A stretch of DNA of 64,000 nt, from contig OY970825.1 of assembly GCA_963853835.1 (NCBI GenBank), positions 83,041,942 through 83,105,941 on the forward strand. Direction: 5' to 3'. This document shows, piece after piece, positions 1 to 11,748 of the stretch (positions are counted from its first letter, which is position 1; every line of letters begins with the position of its first letter). Source of the stretch: Calendula officinalis. Lineage: Eukaryota; Streptophyta; Magnoliopsida; Asterales; Asteraceae. The notes under the pieces were generated by a model. That model did not search any database. It saw only the letters and a list, made by a program, of their open reading frames with translations, and had not been told where the DNA came from. The translations under genes were made by a program, and so were the position numbers.

Positions 1-193
1 ATTGTATATAAGATAAGACTAGGAATAGGAATAGGAATAGGAATACAAGAGTAAGTAGAAAATAGTGTTGTAAACATAGAGAGATATAGGTTGCAGATTT
101 TGTTTATTACTTTAGATTCAGAATGAGGAATTTATAACTTCTTTTTTTTATCATCTTTTATTGGCTTTTGTGTCACATTTTGTTGGAGAATAT
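1..193. repeat. Direct repeat, left copy (about 190 bp)
   Basis: This stretch recurs in the same orientation at 20245-20425 with small differences, such as fewer GGAATA units and a few substitutions. Shared landmarks are GGAATAGGAATA, AATAGTGTTGT, TTGCAGATTTTGTTTATTAC or its variant, and TGTGTCACATTTTGTTGGAG. No ORF or terminal-repeat structure is visible, so its origin is unknown. It could be part of an unrecognised transposon or of a duplicated gene flank. Confidence 0.8.
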
Positions 194-738
194 TTTAATA
201 AGAGTTAATTACATAAATGGTCCTTTATGTTTGTACCATATTACAACTTTAATACTTTAGTTTTAAAAATTACACCGATAGTCCTTATTTTAAATAATAT
301 TTTTGAAACTTTTATCATCGATGGTCCTTTAGGCTAAACGGTGTTAACTTTTTCTGTTAAGTCTTCTTATGTACATTGCATATAAGGGTAAAATAGTCAT
401 TTCACATATGTTTGTTTCTTTTATCTTTTTATATTTCCATTATTTTAAGTCTTTATGTTTATCTTCATTTAAACTAACATAGCATCTTCTTCAACATTCC
501 AAAATTACTAACCCAACACTAATTTAAGATACCATAGAGGTCCGTAATCATACAAACCAACAACACCTCTGTAAATTTTGATCTGTTACCATTTGGTAAC
601 ATTCATTTACACCAAAATTTCAACAAATTTGTGTTCGTTCCTTTTTTCACGCTCCAAAAATGTACCTACTAGTGACAAAATCGCTATGATTTCAAGCCCT
701 ATTCCACCGGAGTAGTGGATCTAATTGATCGGAACCAC
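194..738. other. Non-coding stretch and probable 5' flank of the GlyRS fragment
   Basis: No convincing ORF is present. Positions 206-420 have the look of a common plant dispersed repeat (TTAATTACATAAATGGTCC near 206). From about 480 the sequence becomes less AT-biased and leads into the presequence of the glycyl-tRNA synthetase fragment, so it may be the original promoter and 5' UTR. Confidence 0.4.
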
Positions 739-1046
739 ATGCGTTCTTATCCCGCCATATTATCATCGCTCTCCCACCACCGCATTTTCTCCCGGTTCCG
801 CCACACAATCTCTCCACAACCTCCGGCCGCCATCACCACACCAATGGCCACCGAGGATTCACTCCGACAAGCAATCAACCATCGACGCGCGTGGCAACGC
901 CATATGTCAATTGAAGTCTTCAGCTGCATCGAAGCCGGAGATTGATGAGGCCGTTAAAGCACTTAACGCTTTGAAGCTCGAAAAGACCTTGATTGACAAT
1001 GAACAGATAGCTTCCATTTACGGCGATACTAACGGCTCCGTTATTA
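739..1046 (+). pseudogene. Glycyl-tRNA synthetase, 5'-end fragment
   Basis: The ATG at 739 begins an Arg/Ser-rich presequence (MRSYPAILSSL...) that fits the dual organelle targeting signal of plant GlyRS. A second Met follows (MATEDSLRQAIN), where the cytosolic form would start. After a frameshift near 872-880 another frame continues with the WHEP-TRS helix-turn-helix (IDARGNAICQLKSSAASKP, then EIDEAVKALNALKLEK), an RNA-binding domain found at the N-terminus of eukaryotic GlyRS. The normal enzyme charges tRNA-Gly and is roughly 700 residues long; here the catalytic domain is missing. The sequence stops at the boundary of a minus-strand LTR at 1047. It is a dead fragment. Assignment rests on recalled plant GlyRS sequences. 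Confidence 0.75.
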
Positions 1047-1352
1047 TGATAGGATTTTTCTAGAAATCACTTAAGAAATTAAGAAAAAAATTAATGGAAT
1101 TCAGGGATTAACATCTAAATTCGAAAGAAGATTGAGATTCATACGATTTGTATTGATTATCCATATGAAATGATTATAGAGAAAATGAGAGAGAAATGTG
1201 TTCATACAATCTAAGCTCCTCTATCTTAGTACAGGATTTTGTATTTATAGCTAATAGGGCTAATTCAACTAACATAACAATTGAGAGTTGGTTAATTCAG
1301 TTAAGCTTTGGCATGTGCACATCACGTGACTTTTATTAAGAAGTTCGTATCA
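1047..1352 (-). mobile_element. Ty3/gypsy LTR, minus strand (3' LTR of a disrupted element)
   Basis: Read on the minus strand it starts TGATACGAACTTC and ends AAAATCCTATCA, giving TG...CA ends and an imperfect inverted terminus. Just upstream (forward 1353-1396) lies a purine tract AAGGAGGATGG and the end of a coding frame (ILEDENLLRRMV, stop), the usual layout of a gypsy pol end, polypurine tract and 3' LTR. The coding part was cut at 1401 by the gypsy element at 1402-6842 and resumes at 6848. No matching 5' LTR is visible in the window. Confidence 0.65.
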
Positions 1353-1401
1353 AACCATCCTCCTTAAAAGATTCTCGTCCTCAAGAATCGGGTTTGGATT
1401 T

Positions 1402-1711
1402 TGATACGATTGGAATGGTGGGCCCGGTCAAGAAGTGGGGTCGAGTATATCAAAGGCGTAAACCAAACGATTGAAGTCTATCTTTATTGAAGATTCGAAT
1501 GCTTAATTAGTTTTAGTGCTTATCTAGTTTCCTTATTCGATTAGTATTGGGACCCGACCCTATTTAAAGGGAATCGGCCAAATCCCTTGAATTGTCGAAT
1601 TATTTTGTTTAGTCTCTCTTTTATTGTTCTTAGGGAGAAACCTGTTTCTCCAATTCCAAGATTATCAATATAAGCATTCGGTTTGGTTTATTAATTGTTC
1701 AAGTCGTATCA
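1402..1711 (+). repeat. 5' LTR of the gypsy element
   Basis: 310 bp, TG...CA. A TATTTAAAGG sequence near 1561 is a plausible TATA box for the element's transcript. In this copy the end of the pol frame carried in the LTR reads on past the point where the 3' copy has a stop (TATATC here, TATAAC there). Confidence 0.93.
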
Positions 1712-1714
1712 AAT

Positions 1715-1726
1715 TGGTATCAGAGC
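1715..1726 (+). other. Primer-binding site (tRNA-iMet)
   Basis: TGGTATCAGAGC, the complement of the 3' end of initiator methionine tRNA, starts 3 bases after the 5' LTR. It is the standard reverse-transcription priming site for plant gypsy and copia elements. Confidence 0.95.
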
Positions 1727-1739
1727 ATTCGATCTCGGG

Positions 1740-4700
1740 ATGACAAAGGAAATTGTTGATGTCGACAGCGATTTGGCTGAACACAAAGCCGCAACAGCAG
1801 CGCAGTTCGACCAGATCGAGCTAGGGTTCGCTTCCGTGCAAAAAAGTATTGAAGCCATGCAGATCGAAAACCAGCAGCGCATGGAGTCGTTGCAAACCGA
1901 AACCCAACGACGATTTGATGAAACGAATCGGAAACATATCGAGTTGATGGCGAATTTGCTCAGTCTCCAGCAGAAACAGCAAACACCACCGCCGGCGCCG
2001 CGTACCGCCGCTCTGGTGCAAACCCTACCAATCACCGTCACCGCCGCACCAGCTAACTCAACCACCCCGCAATCCACCGCCTGGCAATCCTCGCATACAA
2101 TCGGTCCGCAGCTAGCCAGGGGTACCCAGGGTATGAAATTCGATGATCTGGGTTTTCCGATATTGTCGTTCGATGGGCCCGTCGGATCATCAAACGGAAA
2201 GTTGAAACAACAAACGGGATACGAGAATACCCGTTTCATAAGCGAACCGGACGACAGCTACGTTCAGTATCCGTTTGGATACAAGCCACGACCATATGGG
2301 GGTATGGGACCTGGCCACGGTGCGGGATCCAATGGCGATAGAACCTGGACCGCCGGCATAGACCATCGTTTGAGGAAATTAAAGATGCCAATATTCGAAG
2401 GGGAAGACGGCTATGGGTGGGTTTATAGAGCTGAACGCTTTTTTGAGGTACAAGGGTTCATCACATCGGAAGAGTGATTACGAGCCACGGTAATCTGCCT
2501 CGAAGGACAAGCATTGTCGTGGTACCGATGGACCGACCGGCGAGATCCATTCCGGGGATGGGATCACTTTAAATCACGGTTATTAGAGGGATTCCAACCG
2601 TCACAAGACGGGGATATGCACGAGCTGTTTTTAAACATCACCCAAACCGGCACGGTACGGGAATTCGTGAGCATGTTTGAATCTATGGCAGCCCAGCTGG
2701 AGGGTTTATCCGATAAAGTGCTCGAAAGCACCTTTATCAAAGGGTTAAAAACCGATATCCGCACTTCGGTACGTGTGCTACAGCCCAACGGACTTACCAA
2801 CGTTATGAAAATCACACTCATGATAGACGAAGCGGGGTCAGGGGCGGTAAGTGAAAAAGTGAAACCGGCCCCAAAAAATGGTTTTTAACCGAAACCAGGG
2901 AGGCGGACAAAGCGGACCCGTACCCACTACAACCGGGGCAAACACCACTAATGGAAAACCGACAACCGCAATAACGAATAAGCAACGCTACCGTAAGATT
3001 ACCGACACCGAATATGCCGACAAACGGGCCAAAGGGCTCTACTTTCGATGCGATGGGCGCTACAGGCCCGATCACCGATGCCCGGACAAAACCTTACGGG
3101 TACTTATAGTGACGGACGGCGAGGAGGACGAGTCCGAGGGCGAACAGGAGGACGAGCATGTTCATTTAGACCACTTAGAGGTCTCCGCCCAATCGGTTTC
3201 CGGTCTCACATCCCCGCGAACCATGAAACTACGCGGTACCATCAGAGGCATCGAGGTAATTGTACTAATCGACTGTGGGGCATCCCATAATTTTTTGTCT
3301 GCCAGGTTAATCGAGCCGCTGCATCTGACGGTACAAGGGCGAAAAAGAAGGGGCATCATCTTGGGCAATGGAGGCGAGGACGCTACGTACGGAATCTGCA
3401 GTAGCGTAGAGCTGCAGTTACCGGGCATGTTGGTAGAAGAGGAATTTTACCCATTAGAGCTCGGCGGTACCGACTCCATTTTGGGTATGAAATGGCTGGA
3501 GGAATTAGGTGACATGGTGGTGAACTGGAAGACTCAAATCATGTCGTTCTACTCGAAAGGGGAGCGGATCACGTTACGGGGCAAGCCCGGCCTGCGCCGA
3601 TCCGAAGCATCCCTACAATCGATCGCCCATTCCATGCCCGACATCACCGAAGGGTATTTGGTGACCCTAATGAACGTGGAGCAGCCCGAATCGCCACCAG
3701 ACGTACATCCCGACCTACGGTCGTTATTAACTAACTATGTTGATGTTTTTGATTTACCTACAGGTTTACCGCCACCTCGCGGGCACGAGCACGCAATCAA
3801 TTTGAGGAGCGGCATCGAGCCCATAAATGTGCGACTGTACCGATACCCACAACTACAGAAAGATGGGATCGAACGATTGGTGAAAGAAATGCTCGACTCC
3901 GGGATAATCCAACCGAGCACCAGCCCATTCTCGAGCCCGGTCCTGTTAGTTAAGAAAAAGGACGGAAGCTGGCGGTTTTGTGTAGACTATCGGGCACTGA
4001 ACAAAGCCACGGTATTAGACAAGTTCCCGATACCCGTAATTGATGAATTGTTAGATGAATTACACGGGACCACGATTTTCAGCAAACTCGATCTGAAATC
4101 CGGGTATCACCAAATATTGATGAAAAATACGGATGTGCTCAAAATGGCATTCAGAACCCACGAAGGCCACTACGAGTTCCTGGTGATGCCCTTCGGACTA
4201 ACAAATGCACCATCAACCTTTCAGGCACTGATGAACCGCATATTCAAGCCGTTTTTGCGGAAATTCGTGTTAACCTTCTTCGACGATATACTGGTTACAA
4301 CAAAAATATGGCGGATCATTTGGCACATTTATCGGTAGTGTTTGATCGCTTACGAGAAGAAAAGTTATTTTGTAACAAGAAGAAATGCGTGTTCGGGCAA
4401 CCACAAGTCGATTACCTCGGTCACATCGTTACCGCCACGGGGATAAAAGCCGACCCTTCTAAGATCACTGCTATGACCGAGTGGGCCATCCCAAAAACAT
4501 TGCGAGAATTGCGGGGATTCCTCGGTCTCACCGGGTATTACCGAAAGTTTGTTCAAAACTACGGGAGAATCGCTCGCCCACTCACCGACCTACTGAAGAA
4601 AGATAGTTTCCAGTGGACAGACGAAGCTACCACCGCATTCCGTAAACTTCAAGAAGTAATGACACAAGTTCCGGTGTTAGCTATGCCAGATTTTGCGAAA

Positions 4701-6581
4701 CCCTTCACCTTAGAACCCGACGCTTCGGGGTACGGTATTGGCGCGATACTTATGCAAGACGGACGCCCAATTGCTTACTACAGTCAGGTGTTAGGTCCAC
4801 GCGCTAAGTTAAAATCCGTATACGAGCACGAATTAATAGCAATCGTTCTGGCAATTCAAAAGTGGCGACCATACCTGTTAGGCCGCAAGTTTACGGTCAT
4901 CACGGACCAACGCAGTCTTAAGTATCTCCTGGACCAGCGTGTGATCACCGGCGAGCACCAGCGATGGATCTCCAAATTATCGGGCTATGAATTTGACATC
5001 GTTTACCGACCAGGAAAAGAAAATGGAGCCGCGGACGCACTATCGTGAAAAGAAAAGTTGCTTGAGTGCCGTGAGCTCCTTATCAGCAAACCACGCAATA
5101 GTCCGGCACTATTGACCGAGTTACGCGAAAATCCAGATATTATTGCGATTCGGGCACGAGTCGAAGCACAGGAAGAAGGGTTAGAACACTACTCCGTGCG
5201 AGACACGAATCTTCTGTACAAAGGAAGACTAGTGTTGCCTCGAACATCGCCATGGATTCCTTGGGTGTTCCATGAGCTACACTCGGCCACCATAGGTGGT
5301 CACGGGGGCGTACAAAAGACCTACCACCGAGTGGCTACATAATTTTTTTGGGTCGGCATGAAGCGGGGTATCGCTAAATTGGTTTCGGAATGTCTCGTGT
5401 GTCAACGAAACAAATACTCAAACATGTCGCCGGCGAGGCTATTGCAACCCTTGGAACTACCACAACGTATCTGGGAAGATTTGTCTATGGATTTCATAGA
5501 TGGATTGCCAAAGTCGGAGGGGTATAGTGTAATTACGGTCGTCGTTGACCGCTTAAGCAAATTGGCTCATTTTGTGGCACTCAAACATCCCTACACGCCC
5601 TCCTCCGTAGCCGCAGAATTCATCAGAAATATCGTACGCCTCCATGGAATTCCCCTCTCTATCGTGTCGGACCGGGATCGTGTTTTTATCAGTCACTTTT
5701 GGAAAGAGTTGTTTAAACTATAGGGCACGACATTTAAACATAGCACGACGTACCACCCTCAAACGGATGGGCAAACGGAAGTGGTGAATCGAAGTTTGGA
5801 AACCTACCTCCGTTGTTTTACCTCATCAACACCAAAACAGTGGGTCAAATGGTTACCGTGGGCAGAATATTGGTACAACACATCGTTCCATTCATCGATT
5901 GGCATGACGCCCTTTAAAGTGTTATACGGGCGGGATCCCCCAACTATTCTCGGCTATGATCACGGGAACACCTCCACGTTCGCAGTTGATACATACTTAA
6001 GCGAAAGAGATTCAATCTTAGAAGAGCTCAAGATGCATATGAACCGAGCCCAACAAATCATGAAATGCAAAGCCGACGGACATCGGCGAGATATCACGTT
6101 TAATGTTGGCGATCAAGTGTTTCTCAAATTACGACCTTACCGACAGAAAACAGTTGCGCAACGGGCTAACGTAAAATTGGCTCCGCGTTTTTATGGCCCG
6201 TACCCGGTACTGGCTCGCATTGGAGAAGTGGCTTATAGGCTACAATTACCGGATACGTCTAGCATTCACCCGATTTTTCACGTATCACAACTAAAGGCAG
6301 TGGTGGGGGCTCATTTAGTCGAGACAAGGTTACCCCCGGAAACGTCCATTACGACCAACACAATGTGGCAACCTGAAAATGTTGTGGGCGTCAGGAACAA
6401 CAATGAAGGGCCCGAGATACTAGTCAAATGGAAAGATTTTCCAAACGAAGAAGCTACATGGGAACAGGCAGATCACATCAAAATGCAACACCCAGATTTC
6501 CACCTTGAGGATAAGGTTTGGGGCGGGGGTAATGATACGATCGGAATGGTGGGCCCGGTCAAGAAGTGGGGTCGAGTATAA
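1740..6581 (+). pseudogene. Gypsy gag-pol polyprotein, broken
   Basis: Visible parts in order: gag; a zinc knuckle whose first Cys is Tyr (LYFRCDGRYRPDHRC); protease with DCGA near 3271; reverse transcriptase (FSKLDLKSGYHQ, active-site FFDD near 4279); RNase H (PDASGYGIGA); integrase HHCC and DDE core (MDFIDG, SDRDRVF, HPQTDGQTEVVNR); C-terminal chromodomain (ILVKWKDFPNEEATWEQ). Lesions: TGA at 2475-2477, frame change at 2878-2888, a probable 1-base loss near 4293, TGA at 5046-5048, TAA at 5340-5342, TAG at 5721-5723. The likely start is the ATG at 1740; an earlier ATG at 1695 lies in the LTR. The normal product copies and integrates the element. This copy cannot make it. Confidence 0.93.
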
Positions 6582-6842
6582 CAAAGGCGTAAACCAAACG
6601 ATTGAAGTCTATCTTTATTGAAGATTCGTATGCTTAATTAGTTTTAGTGCTTATCTAGTTTCCTTATTCGATTAGTATTGGGACCCGACCCTATTTAAAG
6701 GGAATAAGCCAAATCCCTTGAATTGTCGAATTATTTTGTTTAGTCTCTCTTTTATTGTTCTTAGGGAGAAACCTGGTTCTCCAATTCCAGGATTATCAAT
6801 ATAAGCATTCGGTTTGGTTTATTAATTGTTCAAGTCGTATCA
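6533..6842 (+). repeat. 3' LTR of the gypsy element, with upstream polypurine tract
   Basis: 310 bp, same length as the 5' LTR. The preceding GGGGCGGGGG (6520-6529) is the polypurine tract. The pol frame enters this LTR and ends at 6581. Confidence 0.93.
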
Positions 6843-6847
6843 GATTT

Positions 6848-7160
6848 AAAAATCTGACTATGTCTTCATGCAACTTGATAGTAGCATCTCCATTAACTTC
6901 ATGCCAAACATAAGATTTAAGCTCATGGTTAGCACCCATTTACGACTTTTCAAGATTTGCTCCAACGAGTATACATTACCATAACAACCTGCACCTTCTT
7001 CCTCTACAATAAATGAATCAAACATTGATAATTCTTTTGGCTTGAAATGACCTTTCACTGAAATAACATGAACTTTTCCCTTATTTCCCCTTACTAAAAA
7101 AAACATCCACGAACTGTAGTCTTGTTTTCTTCTGGGCCTTTGACTAGTATTATATGGCAT
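6848..7160 (-). pseudogene. Unrecognised minus-strand coding remnant, continuous with 1396-1353 before the gypsy insertion
   Basis: An open frame of 100 codons reads on the minus strand (begins MPYNTSQRPRR). In an adjacent frame the sequence continues HELKSYVWHEVNGDATIK and then, across the gypsy insertion with one target copy removed, LHEDIVRFLNPNPILEDEN and a stop just before the LTR at 1352. It therefore looks like the end of the coding region of the older minus-strand gypsy element, but I cannot match its upstream part to a known gypsy domain. A captured host gene is another possibility. It is truncated on the right by the copia LTR at 7167. Confidence 0.45.
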
Positions 7161-7166
7161 TGACTT

Positions 7167-7655
7167 TGTTGGGATAAATACAAGTTAATACTGATGCTGC
7201 AGTTGGTACTGATGAAGTCTTAGAGCTGCTAACAAGACTTGGTACTGATGGGGTATAATTACAAAGATACTACTGATGATGGACTTACTACTGACGATGT
7301 TGTTTACTATTGATGTCGATAAAAGGAACAGATCGTGTCCGAGATTCTAGCAGAGTTAGTTTAGAATTAATATCTTTTTGTAATTCAAATTGTAATCTAG
7401 TCCTAGAATAACTAGGGTAAAAGTTTAGGCTACAAGGACTATTATATATAGTTCCTTACGAAATTATAAATGTACGTGTGTATTATCGATCATTAATATA
7501 CATTAAAGCTTTTTTGAAAACTGTGTTCATACTTGTTCTTATACAATTTACAGTTTTATTGTTCTAGATAAATCAACATAGTGTTAATCCGCTGTAACTT
7601 CTATTGTTGAGTAGATCTGTGATTTAATAACTTATTGAGTTATTCGATCCTGACA
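7167..7655 (+). repeat. 5' LTR of the truncated copia element
   Basis: 489 bp, TGTTGGGATAAATAC...CGATCCTGACA. It is rich in ACTGAT repeats in its first 160 bp and has a TATATATAG motif near 7443 that could be its TATA box. There is no second copy in the window, so age cannot be estimated. Confidence 0.85.
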
Positions 7656-7738
7656 AGTGGTATCAGAGCATTAAGGTTCTAGATCTACGAATCAAGAACA
7701 TCAAAAAGTTTCATATTTTGAAACAAAATTTGTTAATC

Positions 7739-10700
7739 ATGTCTGATAACAATGAAAGCACACAGGCAAACAAGATCTCAATCCTCACTCCCAACAACTT
7801 TGGGATGTGGAAAAACAGAATTAACAATACATGCTTATTACTGATTATTCCATGTGGGAAGTTGTACTCGAAGGCAACAAAACCATTCCAACTCAAATCA
7901 CTAGCTCATCAACTGAATCAGACAAACTCAAGAGTGATAAGGAAAAGAAGGACATAGGCATTGAACTGAAGATATTGAGCACTCTGTTGCTTGCAATTCC
8001 CAATGACTATCAATATCTCTTTGTTGAATATGATGATGCTAAGAAGCTGTGGCAGGCACTGGAGAAAAGGTTTGTTGGTACCAAAAGTACAAAAAGAAAC
8101 ATGAAGTCTGTCCTGAAACAAGAGTTTGAAAACTTCAAAGGACAAAAGAATGAATCGTTGTCACAAGTTTTTGATCGATTCAACAAACTTATTGGTGAAC
8201 TCAATCAAGTTGGAGTTAAACCAGACAATGATGATGTCAACAGGAAGTTTCTCAGATCTCTTGGAGAAGAGTGGTATATGTATACTGTCATATATAGACA
8301 AAGAGATGCACTGGAAGAAAAGTGTTAGGTCACAACACCCTGGTTAGATGGTTAATTGATTGGATGGTTATAACTTAAGACAAATATTGTATAAGAACAA
8401 GATATGAGTCAAATGTATAATTCCACTAAGTGTGGCTTGTTGCGGAATAACAAGACCACTGATCAATTACAAAAGGTATGAAAGTGTAAAGTGAATTGGT
8501 GGTTTTCTCCTTTGCAAGATGATCTCTATTTATAATGATATAGAGATCTTACAAAATGGGCAAAGGAGTAACCGAAGGACTAAACTAAGAAAATGACTAA
8601 GATCAAGGGATTTGATCTTAGTCCGTTACATAACAAGTGTAACTCAGTCCTTCTACTCAGTATCACTATCTTATACTGAGTACTGATACTGAGTTCCAAT
8701 ACTGGTCACTCAGTATCAGTCCTAAACTTAGATATTTTATTCTACATATTAATCAAAGCAAGTCTAGGTTGTTTTGTTATCTTAAGATCCAAAGGGGTAA
8801 GGCTTTTTGCCTTAACAAAAAGGAGCTTGATAAACTTTACAATGAACTACGAGAATTTGAATCTGAGGTAAGTCAGAAAACTCCTAGTTTACTTTCAAAC
8901 AATGCTGCTTTTGTGTCTATTACAGGTACAAATCAGGAAGCTACAACTAGAAAGCATAAAGAAGCCGAAGACATAGCAAGAGAATCCTTCTTTACCAGTC
9001 ATGTGCACACTGCACTAATCAGTGAAGAATTGGAACAAATCAACCCTGATGATCTGGAAGGGATGGATATAAAGTGACAGATGGCAATGCTGAGCCTGAA
9101 GACCAAAAGATTCCTTCAAAGAATCGGTAGACAGAATATGAACTTCAACAAAGGTGAACGTGCTGAATTTGACAAAACCAAAGTCAAATGCTACACCTGC
9201 AGTAATTTTGGTCACTTTGCTAGAGAATGCCCGAGCAAAGATCAAAGATCAAATTACAACAAGAACAGTTCATCAAACTCAACTGCTCTTGTATCTCAAG
9301 AGGGACAAGGTTATGATTGGAGGTATATTCCAAATCTTGCAATCCTGAATGCATTAAAGCATATAAAGAACTAGAAAAACTTAATAGAGAAACTCTTGAT
9401 GAGATGATATTAAATAGAAACAGAAGAATTAAATTTAATGGTTGCATTGCTGATCTTGAAAATCAAATAAAAGTCTATAAGATAACTGATCAAAAATGCA
9501 AAGAAGAACTTTTACAAGCAACTTATGATAAAGAGCATGCTGAATCAAGATTAAAAGAAGATATAGCTAAGTTAGAAGAATGTGAATTAGAACTAGAACA
9601 TAATAAACTTACAATTAAGAAATTTGAAAGAAGTTCTAAGATAATTGATGAACTAACTAGTAATCAAACTACTGAAAGGTTGTTCATGGAGTTGGATATC
9701 ATGTAGTCCCTCCTCCATCAAATTTTATTCATCCACTTAAATCTAGTTCAAAAAGAATATTAGATGAATTAAAATTAGAAAGTCAACTGAAACAAGTAAT
9801 GATTCATCTGATGATGAAAACACCATTAAATCAACTGATACAAGATTTCATACCACACAAAGTCAAGAATCCCCTAAATACAATTCTGAGAATATACCCA
9901 CCATCTTAAGACGGGGAAATCAAAGAAACTTAAATCAGTTAAAAGAACAAAGAAAGCCTGAAAGTGCTAAAACAACAAAATTAACATGCTTAATTTGCAA
10001 CAAAGTTAACCACCTAGCAAAGGATTGTTACTTCAATCAAATAAACTGCAAAGAATTTAAGGAATTTAAAGAAAATAAAGAAAAATTAAAAGACATTAAA
10101 TTAAAAGAAGCCATATCAAAACAAACTGATCAAAATCCACATGTTAATGTCCCCAAATTTGGAAGATCTGCTCAAAGATTTGTGCAAAATATCAGGCACG
10201 GAAGCCCAAAAAGAAGTAATTATTTTGAAAATAATAGAAACAAAATAAATTTTCAAAATATTCAAAGTTTTCAAACATCAGTAGTAACAATCAAAGATTT
10301 ACTACTGATAATAAACCTAATTACAATGCTGTCAGATATAATTACTATAATACTACTGATTATCCTAAGAAGTCATATCACCCAAATACTACTGATCCGT
10401 CAGTACTAAAAGTATTCAAAAGCCAAAAATTGGGGCTATAAACCCAAATCAGTAGTAACACCAAAAGACGTAACTATCAAAAATTGAAAACCAAACCTAT
10501 ATCAAATGGTCATATGATTAGAAACACTTATTCTTCAAAGGATGAACCCAAGACAAAACAAGCTTGGGTTCCCAAAATGAACTAATCATTTTATTTCTTA
10601 AGTGCAGAGTATCCAGATCCCTGAAGAAGGAAGAACATGGCATATTGATAGTGGATGCTCTAGGCACATGACTGGAAATCTTCAAATTCTAAGATATTTC

Positions 10701-11748
10701 AAGTCCTTTGAAGGAGGATATGTTGCTTTTAGTGAAAATCCAAGAGGTGGTAAAATTACAGGAAAAGGTACAGTATCAAATGGTAAGATTACATTTGATG
10801 ATGTATTTTATGTTGCTGAGCTTAAAGACAATCTAGTTAGTGTCTCACAAGTATGTGATAAAAAGAACAAAATTCTTTTTGCAGATATATAGTGCATCAT
10901 TCTTTCTCCGGACTTTATTTTAGATGAAAAATACGTTGTTTTAAGAACACCAAGGAGAAACAATGTGTATTTCCTGGATATAGAGGGAGAACCCATTTCT
11001 TCAAATGAGATCAACTGTTTTATATCCAAGGCAAACACAAATGAATCAGATGTCTGGCATAGAAGGATGTGTCACACAAACTTTAAAAACATGAATAATT
11101 TAGTCAAAAAGAATTTAGTAGTTGGTTTACCTCAAAAAGAATTCATGTGTGATCATCATTGTGTTGCATGCCTGAAAGGTAAACAACACAAGACTTCTCA
11201 TAAGTCCAAAGCAATTAACTCTATTTCTAACTCTTTGCAGCTCTTACATATGGACTTATTTGGTCCTATAAATGTAATGAGTATTGGAAAGAAACAATAC
11301 TGTCTTGTTATTACTGATAATTTTTCCAGGTATACTTGGGTATTCTTTCTCAGGACCAAAGATGAAACAAGTGAAATCATAAAGAATCTAATAATCAAAC
11401 TGGAAAACACAATAGATCTCTAAGTGAAAGCCATTAAATGTGATAATGGCACAAAATTAAAAAATGCTAATCTAATTTCTTTTTGTGATCTTAAAGGTTT
11501 TGACAGGCAGTACAGCTCTCCTAGAACTCCACAACAAAATGGTGTAGCTGAAAGAAGAAATAGAACTATCATTGAAGCAGCCAGATCCATGCTTACAGAC
11601 TCAAAATTACTAATAACATTTTGGGCTGAAGCTGTTAATACTGCATGTTATGTGCAAAACAGAGTATTAATAGTTAAGCCACACTTTAAAACACCATGAA
11701 CTGGTAAGTTTGACTGCAAATCAGATGATGGAATCTTTGTGGGATACT
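7739..11748 (+). pseudogene. Copia gag-pol polyprotein, broken and truncated
   Basis: Gag begins MSDNNESTQANKISILTP at 7739 and changes frame near 7820. It continues at 8823 on the other side of a solo LTR and carries a CCHC knuckle (CYTCSNFGHFAREC near 9190). A coiled-coil stretch (9317-9706) and a second knuckle (CLICNKVNHLAKDC near 9990) follow. Pol has protease WHIDSGCSRHMTG (10637), the pre-integrase region WHRRMCHTNFKN, and integrase residues in MDLFGPI, KCDNGTK and NGVAERRNR. In-frame stops lie at 10890-10892, 11421-11423 and 11697-11699. The element is dead. The clade was not assigned. Confidence 0.88.
8323..8817 (-). mobile_element. Solo LTR inside copia gag
   Basis: 495 bp from TGTTAGGTCACAAC to GCCTTAACA, with a perfect 5-bp duplication AAAAG (8318-8322 and 8818-8822). 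Removing it plus one target copy joins gag as ...DALEEK-ELDKLYNELREF with no loss. A TATAAATAGAGATC motif reads on the minus strand, so the LTR probably points leftward. Confidence 0.9.

Larger units (their letters stand above)
1402..6842 (+). mobile_element. Ty3/gypsy chromovirus-type LTR retrotransposon, near-complete, inactive
   Basis: The element is 5,441 bp with paired 310-bp LTRs (TGATACGA...GTCGTATCA) and a perfect 5-bp target-site duplication GATTT (1397-1401 and 6843-6847). An initiator-Met tRNA primer site follows the 5' LTR and a G-rich polypurine tract precedes the 3' LTR. The domain order gag, protease, RT, RNase H, integrase, chromodomain is that of a plant chromovirus. The small size and short LTRs suggest the Reina group, which is inference. 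The two LTRs differ at about 7 of 310 positions by eye, so the insertion is fairly recent. It landed in the tail of an older minus-strand gypsy element. Confidence 0.95.
7167..11748 (+). mobile_element. Ty1/copia retrotransposon, 5' LTR to integrase, 3' part missing
   Basis: The 5' LTR (7167-7655), the tRNA-iMet primer site (TGGTATCAGAGC, 7658-7669), gag and pol up to the end of integrase are recognisable. Coding homology stops at 11748 (GIFVGYL), exactly where another LTR begins. Reverse transcriptase, RNase H and the 3' LTR are absent. A solo LTR (8323-8817) splits gag. The copia order protease-integrase-RT, with the integrase before the missing RT, fits the superfamily. Confidence 0.88.
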
